Of a stretch of 64,000 nucleotides of DNA, positions 26,045 through 35,452 are shown one piece after another. Position numbers and translations under genes: made by a program. Numbering within the stretch: position 1 is the stretch's first letter; each line of letters begins with the position of its first letter. Source of the DNA: Mucilaginibacter kameinonensis (GTDB taxonomy: Bacteria > Bacteroidota > Bacteroidia > Sphingobacteriales > Sphingobacteriaceae); NCBI RefSeq assembly GCF_003675385.1, contig NZ_RCWZ01000004.1, forward strand, positions 744,001 through 808,000, given 5' to 3'. The notes under the pieces were generated by a model. The model made no database searches, had not been told where the DNA came from, and saw only the letters and a program-made list of their open reading frames with translations.

Positions 26045-27958
26045 TTATATTTTAGTTAATCCAAATACACTATACAGAAGTACCGCGATAATTCCCAGTA
26101 CCATGATAAATATGTAGAAACCCACATTACCGGTTTGCAGCAAACGCAGGCCTTTACTGGTTTCAATTGTTCCACGGCCAATCCCGTTCACTAAACCATC
26201 AATACCTAATTTGTCTATTACGTTATAGAAGAAAGTTGAAAGCCAATCGAGCGGTTTACGAACTATAAAGTCATAAAGCTCGTCCAGGTAAAACTTGTGG
26301 TACGAAAGGCTTGTCAATGCAGGGCGCTCCTCAGTATCAGCAACCGGTACACTACCATTTTTGGCATATTTCATGTACGCATAGGCCATGGCAGCGAAAG
26401 CCAACACTACCGAAGTAGCCATTAACGCATATTCAAGTGATTCAGACAAATGATGCTCGCCTAAAATCTCGTTTGATTTATGGAAAACAGGCTCAAGGAA
26501 ATGTGCCAGTTCATGATGTCCGTGTAATACTTCCGGCACGCCTATAAAACCGCCCAAAATTGAAAGGATGGCTAACACAATAAGCGGAATAGTCATTGTT
26601 GGAGGCGACTCATGCAAGTGGTGCTCCTGCTCATGTGTACCGCGGAATTTTCCGTAAAATGTAAGGTACATCATCCTGAACATATAGAACGAGGTTAACA
26701 TAGCGGTTAATACACCTACAGCCCAAAATATAGGGCTATGCGCATAAGCATGTGCTAATATCTCATCTTTTGAAAAGAAGCCTGCAAACGGAGGGATACC
26801 TGCGATGGCTACTGTACCAATCATCATGGTGGTGAAGGTGGTTTTGATCTTTCCTTTTAAAGCACCCATTTTACGCATATCCTGCTCGCCGCTCATCGCA
26901 TGGATCACAGAACCAGCACCAAGGAACAATAAAGCTTTAAAGAAAGCGTGAGTTAACACGTGGAAGAAAGCACCGGTATAAGCACCAACACCCAAACCTA
27001 AAAACATGTACCCTAATTGAGATACAGTTGAATAAGCCAATACCTTTTTTATATCCGTTTGCGTTAACGCGATGAGTGCCGCGATAAGTGCCGTTGCTAA
27101 ACCTATATAAGCTATCAGCTCCATGGTAAAAGGTGATAAAGTATATAAGATATTTGAACGGGCAATCATATAGATACCAGCTGTAACCATGGTAGCTGCG
27201 TGGATCAGGGCCGAAACGGGGGTCGGGCCGGCCATCGCGTCTGGTAACCAGGTAAACAATGGTAACTGCGCTGATTTACCGCAGGCACCGATAAATAATA
27301 ATATGGTAATTATTAACAGCGGACCTGCGCCTGATTTCATAGTAGCCGCCTTTGGAAAGATCTCCGCAAACTGGATACTACCGAAAACGTAAATTATACT
27401 GAAGATACCTAATAAAAAGCCAAGGTCACCGATGCGGTTCATCACAAAAGCTTTTTTAGCGGCATCAGCATAATCCGGGTTAGTGAACCAGAAACCGATA
27501 AGCAGGTACGAGCATAAGCCTACACCCTCCCATCCAATAAACATGATGAGATAGTTTGAGCCTAAAACCAGTAACAGCATGAAGAAAACGAATAAGTTCA
27601 GGTAAGCAAAAAACTTTCCGAAACCTTCGTCGTCATGCATATAACCGATAGAATACAAGTGGATCAGGAAACCAACGCCTGTAATGATCAGCAGCATAAT
27701 AGCACTTAACTGATCTATCAGAAACGCGAAAGGGAATTTTAATGCACCAACCGCAAACCAAGTAAAGTAGTTAACGTTGATGGGTACACCAGTTGATTTT
27801 ACCTGGAAGAAAACGGCAAGACTTAAACCAAATGATACCAGTACGATTAAACTGCCAATAAAGCCGATTACGCTTTTTGATAACGAATTACGGCCAAGTC
27901 CGTTTATAACAAAACCGGCTAACGGTAATATAGGAATAAGCCAGATATATTTATCCAT
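26045..27958 (-). CDS. nuoL: NADH-quinone oxidoreductase subunit L
   Basis: 637 residues, about 16 helices, the distal pumping subunit. Seen are FIGWEGVGLCSYLLIGFWF, GKSAQLPLFTWLPDAMAGPT, PVSALIHAATMVTAGIYMI and KVLAYSTVSQLGYMFLGLG. The C-terminal region (about 560-637) holds the long lateral helix that links the pumps. An intergenic repeat region of 193 bp separates its ATG from the nuoK stop. Confidence 0.97.
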   Translation of the reverse strand: MDKYIWLIPILPLAGFVINGLGRNSLSKSVIGFIGSLIVLVSFGLSLAVFFQVKSTGVPINVNYFTWFAVGALKFPFAFLIDQLSAIMLLIITGVGFLIHLYSIGYMHDDEGFGKFFAYLNLFVFFMLLLVLGSNYLIMFIGWEGVGLCSYLLIGFWFTNPDYADAAKKAFVMNRIGDLGFLLGIFSIIYVFGSIQFAEIFPKAATMKSGAGPLLIITILLFIGACGKSAQLPLFTWLPDAMAGPTPVSALIHAATMVTAGIYMIARSNILYTLSPFTMELIAYIGLATALIAALIALTQTDIKKVLAYSTVSQLGYMFLGLGVGAYTGAFFHVLTHAFFKALLFLGAGSVIHAMSGEQDMRKMGALKGKIKTTFTTMMIGTVAIAGIPPFAGFFSKDEILAHAYAHSPIFWAVGVLTAMLTSFYMFRMMYLTFYGKFRGTHEQEHHLHESPPTMTIPLIVLAILSILGGFIGVPEVLHGHHELAHFLEPVFHKSNEILGEHHLSESLEYALMATSVVLAFAAMAYAYMKYAKNGSVPVADTEERPALTSLSYHKFYLDELYDFIVRKPLDWLSTFFYNVIDKLGIDGLVNGIGRGTIETSKGLRLLQTGNVGFYIFIMVLGIIAVLLYSVFGLTKI

Positions 27959-27961
27959 GTT

Positions 27962-28150
27962 CGATGTTGTACGTTTTACGTGTTACGTTATACGTTTTAA
28001 ATTATCAGATCCATCATTACCAGGAATAAGTAACCCCTTTCAAACATCTCTGTATAGCCGGGGATTGCTTCGTACCTCGCAATGACGCTTTTAATATTTA
28101 TTAGAACTTATCAAATCCGAAATCGAAACTCCGAAATCCGAAATCACAGA
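27962..28150. repeat. Repeat-filled nuoK-nuoL spacer (family C, copy 2, partly decayed)
   Basis: The right arm GGGATTGCTTCGTACCTCGC (followed by AATGAC, to 28085) is intact, the left arm (CATTACCAGGAATAAG, from 28014) is degenerate. Beside it are short internal repeats: ACGTT units at 27971-27997 and three CCGAAATC copies around 28117-28146. This spacer is unusually long for the operon. Confidence 0.65.
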
Positions 28151-28151
28151 T

Positions 28152-28481
28152 CTACCATTTTAATCTGTTCAGTACGTTGATATCAATTGAGTTGGTGTTA
28201 CGGTAAATCATCACGATGATAGCTAAGCCTACCGCCACTTCGGCAGCGGCCAGCGCCATGATAAAAAACACGAACACTTGCCCGGTAGCATCCCCCCTGT
28301 ATACCGAAAACGCGGTAAGGAGCAGGTTAACCGAGTTAAGCATCAGCTCAACCGACATGAAGATCACGATAGCATTACGGCGAATTAATACGCCCATTAC
28401 GCCTATAGCAAAAATGATGGTGCTTAATAATATGTAATGATTAAGCGGCACGGCGTGCATAGTATTTGTTAAACTTTCCAT
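28152..28481 (-). CDS. nuoK: NADH-quinone oxidoreductase subunit K
   Basis: 109 residues, three membrane helices, standard for the family. The helices carry the conserved Glu residues in MSVELMLNSVNLLL and AAAEVAVGLAIIVMIYR. It is part of the proton path from the quinone site. The ATG overlaps the nuoJ stop by one base, typical of translational coupling. Confidence 0.96.
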   Translation of the reverse strand: MESLTNTMHAVPLNHYILLSTIIFAIGVMGVLIRRNAIVIFMSVELMLNSVNLLLTAFSVYRGDATGQVFVFFIMALAAAEVAVGLAIIVMIYRNTNSIDINVLNRLKW

Positions 28482-28984
28482 TATGCTGCTTTAGGTTCTT
28501 TTTCTTTAGTGGCCAATAATACCGCGCCTACCATTGCCGATAGCAACAATACCGATGACACTTCAAATGGCAATAAAAATTCGTTGAACAATACTTTACC
28601 TAAGTTTTTTACAAGGCCCAGATCAGGATTTTGTAACAATACAGGGTTTGATGCTCCAATCAGTTTAAGTGATGATGCTACAGCAACAGCCAATATGCCA
28701 CCACCAAAAACACCTGCTACTTTAACCATAAATGGTTTTACAGGTTCCGACTCCTTATTAAGGTTGATCAGCATCAGCGTATACAGGAACAATACCAATA
28801 TAGCGCCCATGTATACAATGAAATTTACAATCGCCAAAAATTGAGCGTTAAGCAAAATGTAGTGGATGGTGAAAGTAAAAAAGGTAAGGATCAGATAAAG
28901 GATACTATGTACCGGATTTTTGGCCGAGATTACCAATATCGAAAAGAATATGGACAAAAATGCGATGAAGTAAAATGTACTCAT
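28481..28984 (-). CDS. nuoJ: NADH-quinone oxidoreductase subunit J
   Basis: 167 residues, five helices. The third helix, NFIVYMGAILVLFLYTLMLI, holds the flexible pi-bulge region involved in the proton pathway. It follows nuoI after 56 bp and overlaps nuoK by one base. Confidence 0.95.
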   Translation of the reverse strand: MSTFYFIAFLSIFFSILVISAKNPVHSILYLILTFFTFTIHYILLNAQFLAIVNFIVYMGAILVLFLYTLMLINLNKESEPVKPFMVKVAGVFGGGILAVAVASSLKLIGASNPVLLQNPDLGLVKNLGKVLFNEFLLPFEVSSVLLLSAMVGAVLLATKEKEPKAA

Positions 28985-29040
28985 GTTTTTATTTACAAAA
29001 TACCTTTACCCTTTAGGTAGGGCAAAGGTATAAAACTTCT

Positions 29041-29538
29041 TTATTGATTTAAGGGTGCTTCTACTAATTTGTCTTTACCGTAAATAAAATCCTTCCTTAA
29101 ATAATCAGAAGGTACAATATCACCGTCAAGATAAATAGCTTCTTTAGGGCAGGCCTCTTCACACAAACCGCAGAAAATGCAACGCAACATGTTGATTTCA
29201 TAAACTGCTGCATATTTCTCCTCGCGATACAGGTGCTCTTCACCTTTCTGACGCTCAGCAGCTGTCATGGTGATAGCTTCAGCAGGGCAAGATAACGCGC
29301 AAAGGCCGCAAGCTGTGCAACGCTCTTTACCGTTCTCATCGCGCTTCAAGGAGTGCATGCCGCGGAAGTTTTCCGAAAATTCACGCTTCTCTTCAGGATA
29401 GCTGATGGTTACCGGCTTTTTGAAAAAGTGTTTCATTGTAGTGGATAAACCGCCTACAATAGCCGGCAGGTAAGCACGCTCTAAAAAATTGAGAGGCTTA
29501 ACTTCCAGTACTTTTCGTTTATTGCTTAATGATTCCAT
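29041..29538 (-). CDS. nuoI: NADH-quinone oxidoreductase subunit I
   Basis: 165 residues. The ferredoxin domain binds the two tetranuclear clusters N6a and N6b: CTACGLCALSCPAEAI and CIFCGLCEEACPKEAI. An N-terminal amphipathic helix precedes it. NuoI carries electrons from NuoG towards NuoB. The start was taken at the Met before ESLSNKRKV; a spacing of 17 bp to nuoH fits. Confidence 0.96.
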   Translation of the reverse strand: MESLSNKRKVLEVKPLNFLERAYLPAIVGGLSTTMKHFFKKPVTISYPEEKREFSENFRGMHSLKRDENGKERCTACGLCALSCPAEAITMTAAERQKGEEHLYREEKYAAVYEINMLRCIFCGLCEEACPKEAIYLDGDIVPSDYLRKDFIYGKDKLVEAPLNQ

Positions 29539-29555
29539 TTTTTTAAAACTCCAAT

Positions 29556-30587
29556 CTATTTAAGTAATGTACTAATCACGCCTGTAAGCACGATGTTGGC
29601 AATAGCCAATGGAATTAATATTTTCCAACCCAAATCCATCAACTGGTCATAACGGAAACGCGGGATTGTCCAGCGTACCCACATAAAGAAGAAGATTGAG
29701 AAGAATATCTTTCCAAATAATACCACTACACCAAATATTGCCGCCGGATTTGGCCCAGCCCAAGCAGCAAAATTATCCATAAACGGGTAGTTATAACCAC
29801 CCCAGTAAAGGGTAGCCATTACTGCCGATGAAATGAACATGTTGATATATTCGGCAAACAGGTAAAAACCTAATTTCATTGATGAATACTCGGTGTGATA
29901 GCCACCTACAAGCTCGGTTTCGCACTCAGGTAAGTCGAACGGTGAACGGTTGGTTTCGGCAAAAGCACATACCAGGAACAGTATAAAACCAAGTGGCTGT
30001 CTCCAGACGTTCCAGGCAAAACCATGTTGCTGCTCAGCAATTTCTTTAAGGCTTAAAGTACCGGTAAGCATCAGCAGGGCGATGATAGATAAGCCCATCG
30101 AAATCTCGTAGCTGATGTTTTGCGAAGCAGCACGGATAGCACCCAACAAGGAGTATTTATTGTTTGATGCCCAGCCACCTATCATGATACCGTAAACACC
30201 TAATGATACTACACCAAAAATGTACAGTACACCTACGTTGATATCGGTAACCTGCAGATCAAATGTATGACCGCCTATAGCAATAGCTGATCCCCATGGA
30301 ATAACAGCCGACCCTATACAAGCAGTTAAAATAGCTAATGAAGGTCCCACAATGAACAGGAAACCTGTTGCATTGGTCGGGATGATCTCTTCTTTTAAAA
30401 ACATTTTACCACCATCGGCAAGGGGTTGTAAAATACCCCAGGGGCCGGCGCGGTTAGGGCCTATCCTATCCTGGAAAAATGCGGCAACCTTACGTTCAGC
30501 ATAAGTTGAGTACATAGCTACAACCAGGCTGATAGCGAAAATCACAACGATCAGTACGATCCTGAATATTAAATCGGTAGTTTCCAT
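29556..30587 (-). CDS. nuoH: NADH-quinone oxidoreductase subunit H
   Basis: 343 residues, eight helices. YAERKVAAFFQDRIGPNRAG, LADGGKMFLKEEI, SPFDLPECETELVGGYHTEY and FMWVRWTIPRFRYDQLM are all conserved and shape the quinone chamber. The ATG overlaps the nuoG stop by one base. The length is slightly above E. coli NuoH (325). Confidence 0.97.
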   Translation of the reverse strand: METTDLIFRIVLIVVIFAISLVVAMYSTYAERKVAAFFQDRIGPNRAGPWGILQPLADGGKMFLKEEIIPTNATGFLFIVGPSLAILTACIGSAVIPWGSAIAIGGHTFDLQVTDINVGVLYIFGVVSLGVYGIMIGGWASNNKYSLLGAIRAASQNISYEISMGLSIIALLMLTGTLSLKEIAEQQHGFAWNVWRQPLGFILFLVCAFAETNRSPFDLPECETELVGGYHTEYSSMKLGFYLFAEYINMFISSAVMATLYWGGYNYPFMDNFAAWAGPNPAAIFGVVVLFGKIFFSIFFFMWVRWTIPRFRYDQLMDLGWKILIPLAIANIVLTGVISTLLK

Positions 30588-31582
30588 TATAAGCGGGTCT
30601 CCCTTTCAAATTGTTCTTTATTAGCCTCCATCAATACCGGGTTGGTTTTAACAACCGGCAGTGGCGTAAACTCGTAATGGTTAGCACTGATCACTGATTG
30701 ATGAGATACCTTACGCGGACCTTCAATTACCCAATCGGCAGTTTTCTTTTTATCGAAACGGCAGGTATTGCAGATAAACTCTTCAACCTCGCCATAAACA
30801 TCCTTGCGGCCTGTTACCCTGATCACGTCTTCGCCTTTGTACCATAAGGTAACTTTACCACAGCACTTATCGCAATCACGATGTGCTTCAACCGGTTTAG
30901 TAAACCATACACGGTTTTTAAAGCGGAAAGTTTTATCAGTTAAAGCGCCTACAGGGCAAACATCAATCACGTTGCCAGAAAAATCGTTATCAACAGCTTT
31001 GCTGATGTAGGTAGATATTTCTGAATGATCGCCCCTGTTAAGGATACCATGTAAACGGGTGTTAGTGATCTGATCGGCAGTGAACACACAACGGTAGCAA
31101 AGGATGCAACGGGTCATGTGCAGCTGGATCTTATCACCAATATCGATCTTTTCAAATGTACGGCGGTCAAACTCGTAACGGGTTTTTGCGGCACCGTGTT
31201 CAAAGCCAAGATCCTGAAGATGACATTCGCCGGCCTGGTCGCACACAGGGCAATCAAGCGGGTGATTGATCAGCAGCATTTCTACCACACCTTTACGGGC
31301 TTCAACAACCTCAGGCGACGTGATATTTTGTACCTCCATACCATCCATAACACCGGTACGGCAAGAAGCTACCAGCTTAGGCATAGGGCGCGGATCTTTT
31401 TCTGATCCTTTGGTAACCTTAACCAAACAGGTACGGCATTTACCGCCGCTGCCCTGCAGCTTAGAGTAATAGCACATTGCAGGCGGAACAATATCGCCAC
31501 CTATCTGCCTTGCGGCATTTAGGATGCTTGTTCCGGGTTCTACATCAACGGTTATTCCGTCTATTGTTACTTTCATTGACAT
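30587..31582 (-). CDS. nuoG: Short NuoG: NADH-quinone oxidoreductase Fe-S subunit without molybdopterin-fold domain
   Basis: 331 residues, against about 900 in E. coli. The N-terminal ferredoxin binds a [2Fe-2S] cluster (CYYSKLQGSGGKCRTC, and a later Cys), a His/Cys region binds a [4Fe-4S] cluster (HPLDCPVCDQAGECHLQDLG), and MTRCILCYRCV with VIDVCPVGALTDKTF binds another. The next zone keeps two Cys pairs (DCDKCCG, CNTCRFD), the start of the molybdopterin-oxidoreductase-type region, and stops there. The electron-carrying part is therefore complete but the large inactive domain is absent. The gene overlaps nuoH by one base. Confidence 0.9.
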   Translation of the reverse strand: MSMKVTIDGITVDVEPGTSILNAARQIGGDIVPPAMCYYSKLQGSGGKCRTCLVKVTKGSEKDPRPMPKLVASCRTGVMDGMEVQNITSPEVVEARKGVVEMLLINHPLDCPVCDQAGECHLQDLGFEHGAAKTRYEFDRRTFEKIDIGDKIQLHMTRCILCYRCVFTADQITNTRLHGILNRGDHSEISTYISKAVDNDFSGNVIDVCPVGALTDKTFRFKNRVWFTKPVEAHRDCDKCCGKVTLWYKGEDVIRVTGRKDVYGEVEEFICNTCRFDKKKTADWVIEGPRKVSHQSVISANHYEFTPLPVVKTNPVLMEANKEQFERETRL

Positions 31583-31648
31583 TTAATAATAACGTCGTTT
31601 GTTAATTTCTAAAACTTTTTGTTTTCAAACCCAAGTCTGAAAACTGCC

Positions 31649-31727
31649 GTCATTGCGAGGAACGAAGCAATCCCCGATTTGTAGGTACGCCCTGTATTTT
31701 AGGGATTGCTTCGTACCTCGCAATGAC
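31649..31727. repeat. Inverted repeat in nuoF-nuoG spacer (family C, copy 3)
   Basis: The best-preserved copy. Left arm GTCATTGCGAGGAACGAAGC, then AATCCCC, is mirrored by GGGATTGCTTCGTACCTCGC, then AATGAC, around a 25-bp centre. It lies within the 156 bp between nuoF and nuoG, directly in the path of a nuo transcript, and could form a long hairpin in the mRNA. Confidence 0.85.
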
Positions 31728-31738
31728 ACTTTTATCTC

Positions 31739-33097
31739 TTACGCGGTCTCAACAACTTTCAACGGATCGGCGTAATGTGCCAAACCATAGTTTCTTGAAG
31801 TCGCCTCGCTCGCGTTAGTTACGTGCCATTCAAATTCGTCCCTGAAATGGCGGATAGCGCTGGCCACAGGCCATGCTGCCGCGTCACCCAGCGGACAAAT
31901 CGTATTTCCTTCTATTTTCTTGGATACATCAACAAGCAGGTCCATGTCGCTCATTTTGCCATGGCCATATTCCAGGCGATGTAATACTTTTTCCATCCAG
32001 CCAGTACCTTCACGGCAAGGCGAACATTGTCCGCAGCTTTCATGATGATAAAAACGGGCAAAGTTCCAGGTATTACGTACGATACAGGCATCTTCATCAT
32101 AAGCGATGAAACCACCAGAACCTAACATGGTACCACTTACGAAACCACCATCTGATAATGACTCGTAGCTCATCAAACGGGCTTCATTGTTGATGGTTTT
32201 CAGGATCAGGTTAGCCGGTAAAATCGGCACAGATGAACCACCGGCAACAACAGCTTTCAAGCGTTTGCCATTGGCGATACCACCGCAATACTCATCCGAA
32301 TAAATAAATTCTTCAACAGGTACGCCGAGTTCAATTTCATAAACTCCTGGTTTTTTTAGGTTACCACCTGCCGAAATCAATTTGGTACCTGTACTACGAC
32401 CGATACCTATTTTAGCATACTCGTCGCCGCCTTCGTTAATGATAGGTACAACAGCCGCGATTGATTCAACATTGTTAACTACCGTAGGGCAGCCATATAA
32501 ACCTGCAATAGCCGGGAAAGGCGGTTTAATGCGTGGGTTACCACGTTTACCTTCCAATGACTCCAACAAAGCAGTTTCCTCGCCGCAGATGTAGGCACCA
32601 CCGCCTGGCTGAACGTAAAGTTCAAGGTCATAACCGGTACCTAATATGTTTTTACCTAAAAAGCCTTTTGCTTTTGCTTCCGCGATAGCTCTTTCCAGGA
32701 TCCTTACCTGTGGCATCATTTCGCCACGCAGGTAGATATATGACGTATTAGCACCAAGCGCGAAGCTTGATACAATCATACCCTCTATTAATAAGTGAGG
32801 GATGTAAGTCATCAAATAACGGTCTTTAAAAGTACCGGGTTCAGATTCGTCACCGTTACAAACCAGGTAACGTGCTACGCCTTCGGGTTTAGCCAAAAAG
32901 CTCCACTTCATACCTGTAGGGAAGCCCGCACCACCGCGGCCACGTAAGCCCGATTTTTTAACCTCTTCAACAATCGCCTCGGGCGACATGGTTTTTAATG
33001 CTTTCTCAACAGAAGCATAGCCACCTTTTGAGCGGTAAACATCAAATGTATTGATGCCGGGTACGTTTATATGTTCTAAAAGTAATTTCCGTCCCAT
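31739..33097 (-). CDS. nuoF: NADH-quinone oxidoreductase subunit F
   Basis: 452 residues. NADH and FMN sites: SGLRGRGGAGFPTGMKW, CNGDESEPGTFKDR, GAGAYICGEETALLES as GGGAYICGEETALLESLEG, and the [4Fe-4S] N3 motif ESCGQCSPCREGT with a later Cys in NTICPLGDAAAWP. It oxidises NADH and passes electrons to NuoE and NuoG. Three bases separate it from nuoE. Confidence 0.97.
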   Translation of the reverse strand: MGRKLLLEHINVPGINTFDVYRSKGGYASVEKALKTMSPEAIVEEVKKSGLRGRGGAGFPTGMKWSFLAKPEGVARYLVCNGDESEPGTFKDRYLMTYIPHLLIEGMIVSSFALGANTSYIYLRGEMMPQVRILERAIAEAKAKGFLGKNILGTGYDLELYVQPGGGAYICGEETALLESLEGKRGNPRIKPPFPAIAGLYGCPTVVNNVESIAAVVPIINEGGDEYAKIGIGRSTGTKLISAGGNLKKPGVYEIELGVPVEEFIYSDEYCGGIANGKRLKAVVAGGSSVPILPANLILKTINNEARLMSYESLSDGGFVSGTMLGSGGFIAYDEDACIVRNTWNFARFYHHESCGQCSPCREGTGWMEKVLHRLEYGHGKMSDMDLLVDVSKKIEGNTICPLGDAAAWPVASAIRHFRDEFEWHVTNASEATSRNYGLAHYADPLKVVETA

Positions 33098-33100
33098 AGC

Positions 33101-33625
33101 TTAGTTCTTAGCTTTCGCCTTTAAATCACTGATCAATTTATCTACCGACTCGTTGGTCAGGTTTTCATAAAAAGTATATTCAGGGCCAATTTGTAATACA
33201 GGGCCAAAACCGCAGGCAGCAAGGCACTCCACCCCTCTCCAGCTAAATAAGCCGTCGGGAGTAACTTCACCTTCTTTTACGCCAAGGGTTTCCTCAATAT
33301 GATCCATGATCTTTTCGGCACCTACCAGGCAGCAGCCGCTTGTACGGCAAACTTCCAGTACGTACTTACCCTGCGGGCGTAAAAAGTACATGGTATAAAA
33401 TGTAGCAACCTCATAAACCTCAATAGGCAGGATGCTTAAATATTCGGCAACTTTATCCATTGCAGGCGCACTTACCCAACCAAACTCCGCCTGTACCAGG
33501 TGAAGGATTGGCAATAAGCCCGATTTTTGTTTTCCCTGCGGATAACGGCTAACTATTTCATCAAATTTGGTGATCAGTGCCGGCGAAAATTCAACCGGTT
33601 CCTGAGCTTCGTCAACTCTAAGCAT
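33101..33625 (-). CDS. nuoE: NADH-quinone oxidoreductase subunit E
   Basis: 174 residues, a thioredoxin-like fold binding the [2Fe-2S] cluster N1a with CRTSGCC and ECLAACGFGP. The cytoplasmic subunit partners NuoF. Its first eight bases overlap the nuoD 3' end, so translation is coupled. Confidence 0.96.
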   Translation of the reverse strand: MLRVDEAQEPVEFSPALITKFDEIVSRYPQGKQKSGLLPILHLVQAEFGWVSAPAMDKVAEYLSILPIEVYEVATFYTMYFLRPQGKYVLEVCRTSGCCLVGAEKIMDHIEETLGVKEGEVTPDGLFSWRGVECLAACGFGPVLQIGPEYTFYENLTNESVDKLISDLKAKAKN

Positions 33626-34829
33626 CTAACTCTCCGGCTATAACGTTTAAACTACTCATGTTAATAATAGCATCTGATAATAACATACCACGGCTCATTG
33701 GCGCATACATCTGGTAATTGATGAAGCTTGGCCTGCGGAAATGCAAACGGTATGGCGAACGGCCACCGTCATTAACCAGGTAAAAACCAAGTTCGCCGTT
33801 AGCACCCTCAACCGAATGATAAACCTCGGTAGTTGGGGTTGGAATTTCGCCCATCACAATTTTAAAGTGATAGATCAAAGCTTCCATGTTGTTGTATACT
33901 TCCTCTTTCGGAGGCAGGTAAAACTCAGGTACATCAGCGTGGAAAATATCGCTCGGTTCCTTATCAAGCTTGGCTAATGCCTGCTCAATAATCCTTAAGC
34001 TTTGCCACATCTCTTCGTTACGAACCAAAAAGCGGCTGTAAACATCGCCATTATCACCTACCGGTACTTCAAAATCAAAGTCCTCGTATGATGAATATGG
34101 GTTCATTGCCCTTACGTCGTAATCTACACCTGCAGCACGCAAAAGCGGGCCGGTCCAGCTGTAGCTTAAAGCTGTTTCTGCCGATACAGCAGCAACATCA
34201 CGGGTACGGTCAACAAAGATCCTGTTACGGTTAAACAGGCTTTCAAACTCTTTTAGGGTTTTAGGGAAGTTCTTTAAAAACGCGCGAAGTTTGTCAAAAG
34301 CACGGCTATTAAAGTTACGTTCAAAACCGCCTATACGACCAATATTGGTTGTTAGACGTGAGCCGCAAACCTCCTCGTATATTTCATAAATAGCCTCGCG
34401 GTGCTCCATCATGTACAGGAAGCCTGTAAACGCGCCGGTATCCACACCCAATACACCATTACAGATAATGTGATCGGCTATACGGGCAAGCTCCATCACA
34501 ATTACACGCAGGTAATCAACACGCTTAGGAGTTTGGATATTTAAAAGCTTTTCAACCGTCATGTGCCATCCCATATTGTTAATAGGCGAAGAGCAATAAT
34601 TTAGACGGTCGGTTAGTGGAGTGATCTGGTAAAATGGCCTGTGTTCGGCAATTTTTTCAAATGCGCGGTGAATATACCCAATGGTTGATACACCGCTAAC
34701 GATACGTTCGCCATCAAGTTGGAGCACGTTTTGGAACACACCATGGGTGGCCGGGTGCGTTGGGCCCAAATTCAGGGTCGATAGCTCGCTTTGCGGATCG
34801 TTATCTGTATATACAGGATGATTTTGCAT
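33618..34829 (-). CDS. nuoD: NADH-quinone oxidoreductase subunit D
   Basis: 403 residues, the 49-kDa subunit. LNLGPTHPATHGVFQ, the His/Thr loop at the quinone site, EVCGSRLTTNIGRIGGFERN and the C-terminal VIAGELDA are conserved. It is a stand-alone gene, not the NuoCD fusion of enterobacteria. A 119 bp spacer of A/T-rich direct-repeat type lies before it. Confidence 0.97.
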   Translation of the reverse strand: MQNHPVYTDNDPQSELSTLNLGPTHPATHGVFQNVLQLDGERIVSGVSTIGYIHRAFEKIAEHRPFYQITPLTDRLNYCSSPINNMGWHMTVEKLLNIQTPKRVDYLRVIVMELARIADHIICNGVLGVDTGAFTGFLYMMEHREAIYEIYEEVCGSRLTTNIGRIGGFERNFNSRAFDKLRAFLKNFPKTLKEFESLFNRNRIFVDRTRDVAAVSAETALSYSWTGPLLRAAGVDYDVRAMNPYSSYEDFDFEVPVGDNGDVYSRFLVRNEEMWQSLRIIEQALAKLDKEPSDIFHADVPEFYLPPKEEVYNNMEALIYHFKIVMGEIPTPTTEVYHSVEGANGELGFYLVNDGGRSPYRLHFRRPSFINYQMYAPMSRGMLLSDAIINMSSLNVIAGELDA

Positions 34830-34948
34830 CAGTATTGTTATTAGCGTCTAAGAACAAAGAAGGCAGGAATCAGGATGAAGACTTGATCTTACTTCTTAAT
34901 TCTCAAATTCTTGTTTCTCGATTCTCAATTTCTTAATTCTATATTTTA

Positions 34949-35452
34949 CTATCTTCCGAAATAGAAATCCTTTTTGTCAACACGGTTAGGATCTTCCAAT
35001 GGGAACTCCTTACGCATTGGGAAAGCGGTCATATCATCTACGTTCAAAATACGACGAAGATCTGGATGACCATCAAAAATAACCCCGAAAAAATCGTAAG
35101 TTTCGCGTTCCATCCAGTTAGCACCATCCCAAAGTACAGTAGCAGTCGGGATATGCACATCAGTGTTTTCTAAAAATACTTTTATCCTGATACGGGTATT
35201 AGTAGTTAAGCTGTGCAGGTGATAAATAATCCCTATCGGCTTTTCCTGCTCAGGGTAATGAATGCCTGTAATATCTGTCAGGAAGATGAATTTTAGTTCC
35301 GGATCTGTTTTCAGGAAAGATAACAGATCGATGATTGTTTCACGACCGGTTTCTACAGTAAGCAGTTCGTACGGCTCACCAATAACCGTTACTGAAGTAT
35401 CAAATTTATCGGCTATAGCTTTTATAAGCTGTTCGTTAGGTATCTTAGCCAT
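34949..35452 (-). CDS. nuoC: NADH-quinone oxidoreductase subunit C
   Basis: 167 residues, the 30-kDa subunit. It contains FIFLTDITGIHYP and the family end ERETYDFFGVIFDGHPDLRR followed by MRKEFPLEDP. Its ATG shares one base with the nuoB stop (35452). Confidence 0.95.
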   Translation of the reverse strand: MAKIPNEQLIKAIADKFDTSVTVIGEPYELLTVETGRETIIDLLSFLKTDPELKFIFLTDITGIHYPEQEKPIGIIYHLHSLTTNTRIRIKVFLENTDVHIPTATVLWDGANWMERETYDFFGVIFDGHPDLRRILNVDDMTAFPMRKEFPLEDPNRVDKKDFYFGR

